Below, piece by piece: positions 1 through 7,176 of a DNA stretch of 43,139 nt. The position numbers were made by a program, and so were the translations under genes. The notes under the pieces were generated by a model. That model searched no databases and was not told where the DNA came from. It saw only the letters and a list, made by a program, of their open reading frames with translations. Where the stretch lies: the NCBI GenBank assembly GCA_902795045.1, contig CADBJU010000031.1, positions 1 to 43,139 on the forward strand, in the 5' to 3' direction. Positions within the stretch are counted from its first letter, which is position 1. The number at the start of each line of letters is the position of its first letter. Source of the stretch: Oscillospiraceae bacterium (GTDB taxonomy: Bacteria; Bacillota; Clostridia; Oscillospirales; Oscillospiraceae).

Positions 1-4
1 TCCT

Positions 5-57
5 TTCGTGTTTACCTGTATTATTATGTCTGAAGGCAATAATGTACAGGACACGAA
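5..57. repeat. Imperfect inverted repeat at the window edge
   Basis: The arms at 5-27 and 39-57 pair as TTCGTGT/ACACGAA, CCTGTA/TACAGG and ATTAT/ATAAT with small bulges, around a loop of about 11 bases. It could be a factor-independent hairpin, a recombinase site or a small repeat. No coding frame is seen between 1 and 154. The neighbouring sequence to the left is not available, so a role cannot be assigned. Confidence 0.4.
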
Positions 58-154
58 GTGAGTATTAGTGTTTTAAGCATACAACTTCCGATTTGTCGAG
101 ATGATTATATCATGAATGCCCGCAACGGGAAAGCCCTGAAAATGTTCGCACGTT

Positions 155-592
155 TTACTTGGCACTGATGACAATTGTTCCCGTAGTCGTTTTCAGGACG
201 TTTACCATGATCGTGTAACTGCCGGGATCAACAGTATGCTCAGTCTTTCCGGAAGCGCTCACGGTAACGTCCAACGCAGGATCATCATTTGTATGAAGAA
301 TCTCCTCCACAGAGGCATCGGGATTTGCGGGGGCTTCATCGCGGAAGAACCTGATCTGAATCTCACCCTTGCTGAGCGTCGAATCAATGACCAGCTTCTG
401 CCCCTCGGATACGGTGATGTCCGCGCCGCCGCCTCCGCTTATTCCCGCTTTATCAGCCGTGATAGAGATGGTGTTGTCATCATTGGGCATGATCTCCAGG
501 CTCGGTTTGCTAGTTTTGGCCGTACATCCACTCAATGTCAATGACAAGAGCGTCGCCAAAACGACCAGCAGTGTTACAAATACTCTCTTCAA
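155..592 (-). CDS. Small secreted lipoprotein of unknown function
   Basis: A 145-aa protein. The start is placed at a TTG codon (592-590) because AAGGAGG lies 8 bases upstream; ATG codons further upstream (to 640) would overlap the preceding gene and lack this spacing. The N-terminus is a lipoprotein signal: MKRVF, a long hydrophobic stretch, then the lipobox LSGC. The mature part is acidic with a GGGG turn and a C-terminal region that looks like beta strands; no enzyme motif is seen. It lies directly downstream of the acyl-ACP thioesterase and probably shares its promoter. I do not recognise the family; it is likely anchored outside the membrane. Whether it is ICE cargo or host flank is not resolved. 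Confidence 0.75.
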   Translation of the reverse strand: MKRVFVTLLVVLATLLSLTLSGCTAKTSKPSLEIMPNDDNTISITADKAGISGGGGADITVSEGQKLVIDSTLSKGEIQIRFFRDEAPANPDASVEEILHTNDDPALDVTVSASGKTEHTVDPGSYTIMVNVLKTTTGTIVISAK

Positions 593-618
593 ATAATAAG
601 CCTCCTTAATCAGCTTTC

Positions 619-1341
619 TCATTTCCATACGGTCATACAATCGACCGCTGTTTTGCCGTTTGACACAAGAGAAAAGTATTCAGTCTGCATATCAGAATGC
701 TTGAAAACTGCAATCTCATCGCCCTCAAAGGTCTGATTTCCATAGTGAATTTCAATTCTGGATATCTCCCTCTCTTCGAAGGTCCTTGCCGCATAGGTGT
801 TAAGAATAAAGCGCAGATACTCAATGTTGTTTGTGTGGGAACAATAGTCAAGATTTGTTGAACGCACCCTTACTGTCTCCATTAAGGCAGAATCGCACTT
901 GGGAAAGCGGTTAAATGACAATTCTGAGAGTGCTTCCTCGCAGGGCATATCATCCGAAACACCGACGGTCACAGCTTTTCGGATATGCCCGGTTTGCAGA
1001 TCCAATGCACACAGTTCAAGTCGTGCATGAAACAGCGGCTCATGATTTTCCGTTGAGGATAGTTCTGTGTCGATCAGAAGCTTGGCACTTGAGTGGCCGG
1101 AGACAAAACTGCGCAGCCTGTACTTCTCTCTCCAAGCAGGGCGTCGAAATACCCGAACAGTATTTTTTACAAATACCCACATCGCATCGTATTCCCGCAT
1201 GGCGGTAATACCGTCAATGTGGAGATCCCCCATGAGTTCTGTAACCGCGTCCTCTTCCAACTGAAGCAGAGCCAACGCAGAAAGTCGTGTTGTGCCATCA
1301 CACATACTGGCGGGGACGAGCCCTGTTTTTGTGTATATCAT
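619..1341 (-). CDS. Acyl-ACP thioesterase (FatA/FatB-like family)
   Basis: A 240-aa protein of tandem hot-dog domains, predicted to hydrolyse acyl-ACP and release free fatty acid in the cytosol. The strongest signal is in the second half, where RSTNLDYCSHTNNIEYLRF carries the H-x-N-N pattern seen in acyl-ACP thioesterases; length fits bacterial members. The ATG has GGAGGAG upstream (rc of about 1347-1353). A promoter of its own lies in the gap after virD4, so it is probably not simply the tail of the transfer operon. Thioesterases are not core conjugation genes, so this is either cargo or flanking sequence. Family call is good; substrate chain length cannot be read. Confidence 0.75.
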   Translation of the reverse strand: MIYTKTGLVPASMCDGTTRLSALALLQLEEDAVTELMGDLHIDGITAMREYDAMWVFVKNTVRVFRRPAWREKYRLRSFVSGHSSAKLLIDTELSSTENHEPLFHARLELCALDLQTGHIRKAVTVGVSDDMPCEEALSELSFNRFPKCDSALMETVRVRSTNLDYCSHTNNIEYLRFILNTYAARTFEEREISRIEIHYGNQTFEGDEIAVFKHSDMQTEYFSLVSNGKTAVDCMTVWK

Positions 1342-1380
1342 ATCTACAATACTCCTCCAAATTTGGATTATCTGCCGCTA

Positions 1381-1409
1381 ATTATAAGCCAAACGTATCC
1401 GAGGCTCAA
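1381..1409 (-). promoter_or_regulatory. Sigma-A type promoter for thioesterase-lipoprotein pair
   Basis: On the minus strand, TTGAGC (1409-1404) is followed by exactly 17 bases and TATAAT (1386-1381), about 40 bases before the thioesterase ATG. A weak stem (TAAACAG/CTGTTTA, 1423-1429 and 1438-1444) between the virD4 stop and this promoter might help end the upstream transcript. Confidence 0.65.
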
Positions 1410-1456
1410 GAAAAACGTCAAGTAAACAGAAAGTTAGCTGTTTATGTTTTGCGGCG

Positions 1457-3169
1457 CTACTTCATCTGCTTTTGAACATCAAAGGTATTGCGCTCATCGA
1501 AGTCCGCTGTGAGTTTGTAATTGGGGTGCTTCGTTATGTCGTACTTATCCGAGAGGAATGGACGAACGCCGCGAAGCTGGAGGATGCACTTGCCGCCGTC
1601 CAGGACGGCAAGCTCATCCACACTCATAAGCTCCTTGCCGAGCTTCTGATAGTTCAAGCTGTGCGAAATCTCCCTGCCCCGGCTCTCGCCGGTGTTGAAG
1701 GTGTCGATTGTCTCTTTGCCCAGGGCAGTTGCCAGCTCTTTAAGTGTGGTCGGCTCCTTGCCGCCGAGGAAGATGGAGCAGTCCATATTGCCTATGATGG
1801 TGTCCGCGTTATCCTTATATAGCGCTTTGAGCTGGCTTTGGGCCTGCAAGACGAGGCAGCAGGAAATCTCGCGGCTGCGGATCGTGGCGACCAGCTTTTC
1901 CAAACGCGGAATCTGCCCGATGTTCGCCGCCTCGTCGATCAAGCAGCGCACATGAACTGGCAGACGCCCGCCATACACATCATCTGCTTTCTCACACAGA
2001 AGGTTGAAAAGCTGGGTATAGCACAGCGAAATCAGGAAATTGAAGGTATCGTCGGTGTCTGACATGATGATAAACAGCGCTGTTTTTCTGTCGCCCAGGG
2101 TATCAAGCTGAAGCTCGTCATAGGCGGTCAGATCTCGCAGCTCCTGTATGTCAAATGGAGCAAGACGCGCGCCGCAGGAGATCAAGATACTTTTTGCGGT
2201 CTTGCCTGCCGCTAACTTATACTTTGCGTATTGCCTGACCGCAAAATGGTTGGGCTTTTCCTTTTTCAGATCGTCAAACATGATATCCACGGGATTCTGA
2301 AATTCTTCATCATCTTCACGCACTTCCATAGCATTGATAAACTCGATCAGCGTGGAGAAGTTTTGTTCCTCTATCGGGGCCTCATAGTGGATGTATCCGA
2401 TCAGCGCTGTATAGAGCAGCGTTTCGGCTTTGATCCAGAAATCATCTCCGCCTTTGCCCTCGCCTTTGGTGTTGGCAATCAGCGCTGTGACCAGCTTCAA
2501 AATGTCTTTTTCGCTGTGAATATAGGCGAAAGGATTATAATGCATAGACTTGGCGAAGTTGATCGTGTTGAGTACCTTGATCTGATACCCATAGTGGAGC
2601 AGCATTTTTCCGCAATTGTTTACAATACCGCCTTTTGGATCGGTGACTACAAAGCTGACCGGATACTTCTCAGAATTGCACTGCATAAGGTTGGGAGTCA
2701 GCCAAAATCTGGTCTTGCCGCTGCCAGAACCGCCGATAATCAGTACGTTTTTGTTGCGCGCGGTCTTGGGATCAGCAGGCCGGTTGTTCATGGTGAGCAT
2801 TTCTGTCCTCGTGAGGATGATATTATTTTTGAAATCCTTGTCCATGTATGGGGCAATGTCCTGTGCATTGCCCCAGCGGGCAGAGCCGTATTCCTGATTC
2901 TTGCGGAACTTCTTGGCATGTTGGCTTTTCTCATACACGGCCAGCCAGATTCCGGCGGCAAAGATAACGCCGAAGGAGAGGTCAAAAGGGTGAACACTTG
3001 GAAGGGATGACTGAAAGGCAATCGCCATGCCCTCAACGATGTGCAGAAACTTCTCGGAAAAGCCATAACCCGGAGCGAATCGCCAGGACTGGCCCAGCTT
3101 TGTCCCCAGCAGACCGAACAGGACATACGGGAAGTTGAGCAGGAGGAAGCGTTTCGTCTTTGTGTTCAA
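1457..3169 (-). CDS. VirD4/TraG-family type IV coupling protein
   Basis: A 570-aa conjugation ATPase that docks the relaxase-DNA complex to the type IV secretion channel at the membrane. There are hydrophobic segments at about residues 8-25 and 60-80, a Walker A GGSGSGKT at 146-153, the VTDPKGG segment after it, a Walker B-like CLIDEAANIG in the second half, and the C-terminal FLSDKYD seen in Gram-positive ICE coupling proteins. The start is TTG overlapping the PcfB-like stop (TTGA), with GGAGGGAG upstream. It is complete. The usual downstream T4SS genes are not present here; a thioesterase follows instead, so either the transfer module is elsewhere or the element is rearranged. Confidence 0.92.
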   Translation of the reverse strand: MNTKTKRFLLLNFPYVLFGLLGTKLGQSWRFAPGYGFSEKFLHIVEGMAIAFQSSLPSVHPFDLSFGVIFAAGIWLAVYEKSQHAKKFRKNQEYGSARWGNAQDIAPYMDKDFKNNIILTRTEMLTMNNRPADPKTARNKNVLIIGGSGSGKTRFWLTPNLMQCNSEKYPVSFVVTDPKGGIVNNCGKMLLHYGYQIKVLNTINFAKSMHYNPFAYIHSEKDILKLVTALIANTKGEGKGGDDFWIKAETLLYTALIGYIHYEAPIEEQNFSTLIEFINAMEVREDDEEFQNPVDIMFDDLKKEKPNHFAVRQYAKYKLAAGKTAKSILISCGARLAPFDIQELRDLTAYDELQLDTLGDRKTALFIIMSDTDDTFNFLISLCYTQLFNLLCEKADDVYGGRLPVHVRCLIDEAANIGQIPRLEKLVATIRSREISCCLVLQAQSQLKALYKDNADTIIGNMDCSIFLGGKEPTTLKELATALGKETIDTFNTGESRGREISHSLNYQKLGKELMSVDELAVLDGGKCILQLRGVRPFLSDKYDITKHPNYKLTADFDERNTFDVQKQMK

Positions 3170-3645
3170 CGCTCGCGCTCCCTCCGCTTTTCCTTTGCCG
3201 GGGAAATCGAGGCGAGAAGCTCTTTGATCTTCTGGAGCTTTGCGAGTACCGAGGGCTTTTTCCCACGGTTCACCACTTTCTCGTCTGTAAACTCCTGAAA
3301 TGCAGCCAGCATAGCATCTTCATCCGATGCCTTGAAGAAAATCATGTAGCGATCCTTTCCTTTCACCTTGAAGGGCGCATAGTCGATACCGTACTTTCTG
3401 GCAATCCGCTTGAAAGAGCCAACGCTGTCATCGGGAATCTCCACGCTTTTCATGCCGCGATTCTGCGCGGCCAACTGCTTGACGGTCATTTTGCCGCGCT
3501 TCACCTTGGGCGACTTGTGCTGCCGCTCGGCTTTCATTTGTATTAACAGTTTGGATATAGCTTTTTGTAATTCTCTTTCCGTGAGCTTCGCCGTGTTCAC
3601 GATCAGCGTGACCGTGCGCTGCTCAACTTCTTCCTGCAATCGCAT
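3166..3645 (-). CDS. PcfB-like conjugation accessory protein (DUF3801)
   Basis: A 159-aa protein that in Gram-positive conjugative plasmids and ICEs is paired with the coupling protein; PcfB of pCF10 is a relaxosome accessory factor. The sequence has a predicted helical N-terminal half, a basic linker (RGKMTVKQLAAQ), a DYAPFKVKGKDRYMIFFKA core and a very basic C-terminus (KEKRRERER). ATG at 3645 is preferred over GTG at 3648 because AAGGAG would otherwise sit too close. Its stop overlaps the virD4 start by 4 bases, which supports translational coupling. Confidence 0.8.
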   Translation of the reverse strand: MRLQEEVEQRTVTLIVNTAKLTERELQKAISKLLIQMKAERQHKSPKVKRGKMTVKQLAAQNRGMKSVEIPDDSVGSFKRIARKYGIDYAPFKVKGKDRYMIFFKASDEDAMLAAFQEFTDEKVVNRGKKPSVLAKLQKIKELLASISPAKEKRRERER

Positions 3646-3667
3646 CACTCTCCTTTTCGTGGAATAG

Positions 3668-3692
3668 AAAAGAGGCCGATTGTCTCGGCCTC
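3668..3692 (-). terminator. Hairpin between phosphoesterase and pcfB-like gene
   Basis: Perfect 8-bp stem GAGGCCGA/TCGGCCTC (3672-3679 and 3685-3692), followed on the minus strand by TTTTCTATT. It lies between the phosphoesterase stop and the next Shine-Dalgarno. The short U-run suggests a weak terminator or a processing/stability hairpin inside the operon rather than a full stop. Confidence 0.55.
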
Positions 3693-3694
3693 CC

Positions 3695-4273
3695 TCAGAG
3701 ATATGTTTTTTCGCGCTCGATGATTTCGTCCAGCGTTCTCGGCGTATAGTCCATCCAGGGCATCATGCAACCTACATTGATCCAGTGTGCTTCACAGTGG
3801 CCTTGCTCTGTGCGCGCTGCTGCTACCTCTCGGCGGAGTTTCTGCATGAAATCAAACTCCCGCGTGTTATGGACATGCCCATAGAGCATCCACCAGTTGG
3901 GGTCATAGTCTGCTTTATGGAACGGGATCGGATAGTGAGACAGAATAACATGCCTGCCGTTGTCTGTGATCTCCTTGTAGTCCTTTATATTGGTCAGGAA
4001 CTTCTTTGTGGTCTGGCTGAACCGCTCGGGATCGTGGTTGCCCCGAATCAGCACCTTCTGCCCCGCAAGCGGGCCGAGATAGAACGGCCACTCAGATTCC
4101 TTTGCCCAACAGAAATCGCCTAGGATGTAGACGGTATCATTGCCGCGCACGACACGGTTCCAGTTATCCACAATGGTGTTGTGCATCTCATTGAGATCAG
4201 CAAAAGGCCGATTATCAAATTTGATGACGTTGGCGTGGCCGATGTGGAGATCGGCTATATAGTAGTTTGCCAT
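3695..4273 (-). CDS. Small calcineurin-like metallophosphoesterase
   Basis: A 192-aa protein with all metal-binding motifs of the family in order: DLHIGH (residues 8-13), GDFCW (52-56), GNHD (78-81), SHYP and GHVH in the second half. It should hydrolyse a phosphoester using two metals in the cytosol; the substrate is not known. ATG at 4273 is chosen over GTG at 4282 because AAGGGGGG lies about 9 bases upstream. Such phosphoesterases are common accessory genes in clostridial ICEs. It is distinct from the larger chromosomal phosphoesterase at 27.7 kb. Confidence 0.8.
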   Translation of the reverse strand: MANYYIADLHIGHANVIKFDNRPFADLNEMHNTIVDNWNRVVRGNDTVYILGDFCWAKESEWPFYLGPLAGQKVLIRGNHDPERFSQTTKKFLTNIKDYKEITDNGRHVILSHYPIPFHKADYDPNWWMLYGHVHNTREFDFMQKLRREVAAARTEQGHCEAHWINVGCMMPWMDYTPRTLDEIIEREKTYL

Positions 4274-4327
4274 ACAGGACACCCCCCTTCGGTCAGATTT
4301 TAACGAAAACGGCCTGCCCCGTCAAGG

Positions 4328-4936
4328 TCAGCAAAAAGCAGACAGAGTACGCCTGCGCCGATGAGAACACGGGAGATCCTCGCAGCAATCATAGCCGGGA
4401 TCGCCGTGATCCTCCATTTCATCAGCTTTAAGCTGTTCTTCCCATGTCAGCCCAAGAGCGTCAGACCGGTCGGCCCACCAACGGCCTTCCCGTCTGCTCT
4501 CCTTTTGAACAGGAGCGAGCCGCATGAGTTCCTCCGGGTCAGGCTTTCCGAGCATAATATGCTTGATCTTTCTGACCATCTGCGGAAGCACAACCTCGTC
4601 GCCCTCCGTGAGATTGACGAGCTCTTTTGCCGTCAGAGCGAGAAGACTTTCGGGATTGATGTCAAAATCATGTTCCTCACAGATTTTATGGATTGCATCG
4701 GCAAGCTCCTCTCTGGAAAGGTTATTGCTGACGGGCGGGCGTGTCGTATAGATAGTGTCGTAGAGGGCTGAGAGCATAGAAGTCACGTCATTGGCGTCAA
4801 GCTCCGGGATTTGAAGCAGGCTCGAAACTCTCACATACGCAATGTCCTTCGGCTTGCGGTATCCCGCTTCGCGCAGGGCGTGCAGGCAGGTGTGACTAAC
4901 TCTATGTTTCCAGACATTCATGTTGATCTTGGGCAT
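4328..4936 (-). CDS. ICE protein of unknown function with helix-hairpin-helix-like N-terminus
   Basis: A 202-aa protein I do not recognise by name. Residues about 15-60 (ALREAGYRKPKDIAYV then LLQIPELDANDVTSML) resemble the alpha-CTD/helix-hairpin-helix pattern used for DNA binding. The C-terminal part is rich in charged residues and ends with clustered Cys and Arg (CCEDLPC, HRRRR). ATG with AAAGGAGA upstream. It sits in the minus-strand ICE operon between a nucleotide-hydrolase-like protein and the phosphoesterase. DNA binding is an inference from the pattern only. Confidence 0.6.
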   Translation of the reverse strand: MPKINMNVWKHRVSHTCLHALREAGYRKPKDIAYVRVSSLLQIPELDANDVTSMLSALYDTIYTTRPPVSNNLSREELADAIHKICEEHDFDINPESLLALTAKELVNLTEGDEVVLPQMVRKIKHIMLGKPDPEELMRLAPVQKESRREGRWWADRSDALGLTWEEQLKADEMEDHGDPGYDCCEDLPCSHRRRRTLSAFC

Positions 4937-4964
4937 AACGATCTCCTTTTCTTTTCATGTGAAA

Positions 4965-4993
4965 GCAGGAGGACGAAAGACATGTCCTCCTGC
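4965..4993 (-). other. Perfect 10-bp intercistronic hairpin
   Basis: GCAGGAGGAC (4965-4974) pairs with GTCCTCCTGC (4984-4993) around a 9-base loop, between two ICE genes. On the minus strand it is followed by only TTTC, so termination would be weak. One arm contains an AGGAGG sequence that would be sequestered in the stem. Confidence 0.55.
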
Positions 4994-5002
4994 AAGATGT
5001 TT

Positions 5003-5338
5003 TCAGTCTAGCTTACTCACAGCGAGGATGCCGCTGAGCGTGGTGTAAGCGATCCGGCAGTGCTTGGCGAGGGCAATGTTGCTCTTGACCTCATCATTCA
5101 CCTTGTCGCCGCAGACAACGAGGATGCGGCAGCGCTTGAGCAGCTCATCGGACATTTCCTGCCGGTCCTTGACCTCGGCAGGGGCATCGCCCTTGAGGAA
5201 GGTGGGCATAAACAGCACCGGGCAGATAGGGGAGTATCCGGCCTCGTATGCCTGACGGCAGTAGTTGGCGGCATTGGTGGCATTTTCAAGATTATCTGTC
5301 CCCCAGGGGGCGGAGATGTAGGCTAAAGGTCTGGTCAT
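5003..5338 (-). CDS. Nucleoside 2-deoxyribosyltransferase-like small protein (DUF4406-type)
   Basis: A 111-aa protein starting MTRPLAYISAPWG, with the alternating strand-helix pattern and the CRILVVCGDKV segment typical of small proteins of the nucleoside 2-deoxyribosyltransferase-like fold. ATG at 5338 is chosen because AGGAGG lies 9 bases upstream; a longer frame would read through that ribosome-binding site. Members are common in phages and ICEs; function is not established. The role in nucleotide metabolism is inference from the fold. Confidence 0.65.
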   Translation of the reverse strand: MTRPLAYISAPWGTDNLENATNAANYCRQAYEAGYSPICPVLFMPTFLKGDAPAEVKDRQEMSDELLKRCRILVVCGDKVNDEVKSNIALAKHCRIAYTTLSGILAVSKLD

Positions 5339-5371
5339 GTTAAAAGTCCTCCTATACAAATATTGATGTTG

Positions 5372-6136
5372 TTATTCAGTTACCCGTTCACAGAAAACAA
5401 GGTAGCGATATTTGCCGCCACTGGCATAAGGATGGCAGGTCAGCAGCGTAATCATGTCTTTACCAGGCTGGATCAGGATCGCGTTTATATCGTCCGGCGA
5501 TACGATTTTTATGCCGGTGACTCTGTATGTCAGGGTATCCCAGAGATTTGTGATGATGACCTCATCCCCCGGCTCCAACTTGTCGATGTGTCGGAAGTAG
5601 TCATATCCGCCATATCCACGGTGGCCTGCTATCACGGCGTTCGTGTCTCGCCCGCCGATGGGGATGCTTGTCTGAGAGAGAACCGCAGCGCCGTTAGCCA
5701 TGTTTTCCTCAGACGCGCCGAGAAACAGCGGCATTTCCAGCTCCATTGCCGGAATAGAGATCACCCCGAAGGTTTCATCCGGGACTCCGTAGGCAGTGAG
5801 CGCAAACTGTGAAAGCTCATAGGCCGTTTTGCTGGTAAGTTCCCGCTGCTTGAGAGTATAGAGTGCCATGTTATACCGCTGGATTTCCTTGAACAGATTC
5901 CCATAAGCCCGCGGCTCTGGCGTCGGTTTCAGTGCTGCCTCACTCTCATGCAATTCGTCCAGTGCTTTCTGGATTTCGCTCTTGTGTTTATTGCGCTCAA
6001 ATTCCCGGACTTGGGCGCGTATCTCCTGCGTTTTCTCGGCACGAAAAACGAGCGGTCTGAGTGCAAAGGCAGCACTGGCAGTTGCGAGACAGAGAAGAAA
6101 GGTCATGATGAGAATTTCTTTGTATTTAGAGCTCAT
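5372..6136 (-). CDS. Second sortase of the pilus cassette
   Basis: A 254-aa membrane-anchored transpeptidase. An N-terminal membrane helix (about residues 8-27) is followed by a charged coiled-coil-like region and the sortase barrel, with catalytic His172 (AGHRG), Cys234 (LLTCHPY) and Arg244 (KYRYLVF). Unlike the upstream sortase it lacks a C-terminal membrane helix and has a different active-site surround (TCHPYASGG rather than TCTPYGVNTHR), so the two enzymes probably have different jobs, for example pilus polymerisation and cell-wall anchoring. It overlaps the preceding sortase by 11 bases. Confidence 0.88.
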   Translation of the reverse strand: MSSKYKEILIMTFLLCLATASAAFALRPLVFRAEKTQEIRAQVREFERNKHKSEIQKALDELHESEAALKPTPEPRAYGNLFKEIQRYNMALYTLKQRELTSKTAYELSQFALTAYGVPDETFGVISIPAMELEMPLFLGASEENMANGAAVLSQTSIPIGGRDTNAVIAGHRGYGGYDYFRHIDKLEPGDEVIITNLWDTLTYRVTGIKIVSPDDINAILIQPGKDMITLLTCHPYASGGKYRYLVFCERVTE

Positions 6137-7118
6137 GTTTTCCCTTCTTTCTCTCGCGTCGCCGAATCAGCGACGGTCTGGGCGCTTTCCGCTGCACCGC
6201 CCCTTCCGCCATTGACAGAGCAATCGGGGATGCCGCAGGACGCTGGTAAACTCTGGGCTGCTTCTTGTTAGTGGCGGCGGGTTTCCTCATATGAATGGCA
6301 CCTACTACGGCAGCAAGCGCCGCGATCCCCATCAGGCCGACCCCGATTCCACGCAGATATTCCTGCGTCCAGGTTGAGGCGGGCAGTTCCTCTATGATTG
6401 CATCTTCCACAGCGGCAGCCGCGACCGTGTATTCGATCCGCTCCCCGCGAACCAGCAGTCGGTGGGTATTGACCCCGTAAGGCGTACATGTGACGAGCGT
6501 GCAGCTGTCCCGATTGGGATCAATCGTGAGCTTGGACGTATCCTCCGGGAGAACCGTGTTGATGTCCAGCACCATGTAGGCCAGCGTTTCATCCAGCGTC
6601 TTGACATAGAACACATCTCCTTTTCTGAGCTGATCGAGGTCGGAAAACATCCGTTTTCCGGCAAGGCCGGAATGCCCGGTGATGACGGTATGCGTTCCCT
6701 GACCGCCGACCGGGAGCGACGAACCGAGCAGATGACCGAGGCCGCGATCCAGCGTGCTTTCCTCGGTGCCGTGGTAGATGGGCAGCTCCAGATTCAGAAC
6801 GGGGATTTCAAGATACCCCATGATGCCGTCGCCCCGGATATTCAGAAGATGGTCATAGCTCTCGGCGGCTTTCTGCAGGGCATCCTTGGTATAGGGCTTC
6901 TCCGTTACGGTAAGGAGCGTCGAGTTATAGTTCTGCGCGTCTGTCCGCGCACGGATTTTCTCGGTATCATCCATCTTTTCAACGGCTTTTGTATACTTTG
7001 TTTCGATGATGCTGCGATTGGTTTCAGAAACGAGATTGCTGATGAGCGGATAAAGTGTGACGCCCATAGCAAGTATGGCAAAGGCTGCACAGATCATAAT
7101 TTTCGTTCCTTTTCTCAT
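6126..7118 (-). CDS. Class C (pilin-polymerising) sortase
   Basis: A 330-aa enzyme expected to join pilin subunits through isopeptide bonds outside the membrane. N-terminal membrane helix at about 7-28; His149 (ITGHSG), Cys211 and Arg220 within TLVTCTPYGVNTHRLLVRG, the classic class C signature; a C-terminal membrane helix at about 257-275; then a long basic tail (about 280-330) rich in Arg, Lys and Pro, longer than in typical members. ATG with GGAGAG upstream. It is encoded just after the major pilin, as in streptococcal and enterococcal pilus operons. Confidence 0.92.
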   Translation of the reverse strand: MRKGTKIMICAAFAILAMGVTLYPLISNLVSETNRSIIETKYTKAVEKMDDTEKIRARTDAQNYNSTLLTVTEKPYTKDALQKAAESYDHLLNIRGDGIMGYLEIPVLNLELPIYHGTEESTLDRGLGHLLGSSLPVGGQGTHTVITGHSGLAGKRMFSDLDQLRKGDVFYVKTLDETLAYMVLDINTVLPEDTSKLTIDPNRDSCTLVTCTPYGVNTHRLLVRGERIEYTVAAAAVEDAIIEELPASTWTQEYLRGIGVGLMGIAALAAVVGAIHMRKPAATNKKQPRVYQRPAASPIALSMAEGAVQRKAPRPSLIRRRERKKGKHEL

Positions 7119-7136
7119 TTGCTCTCCATAAGAGTT

Positions 7137-7160
7137 GCAGGGAGGCGGTTGCCTCCCTGC
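7137..7160 (-). other. Perfect 10-bp hairpin between pilin and sortase genes
   Basis: GCAGGGAGGC (7137-7146), loop of 4, GCCTCCCTGC (7151-7160). On the minus strand no T-run follows; a T-run (ttcagtttttt) follows only on the plus strand. It may therefore act as an mRNA-processing or stability element setting pilin above sortase, or block antisense transcription from the other side. Confidence 0.6.
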
Positions 7161-7176
7161 TTCAGTTTTTTAGAGA

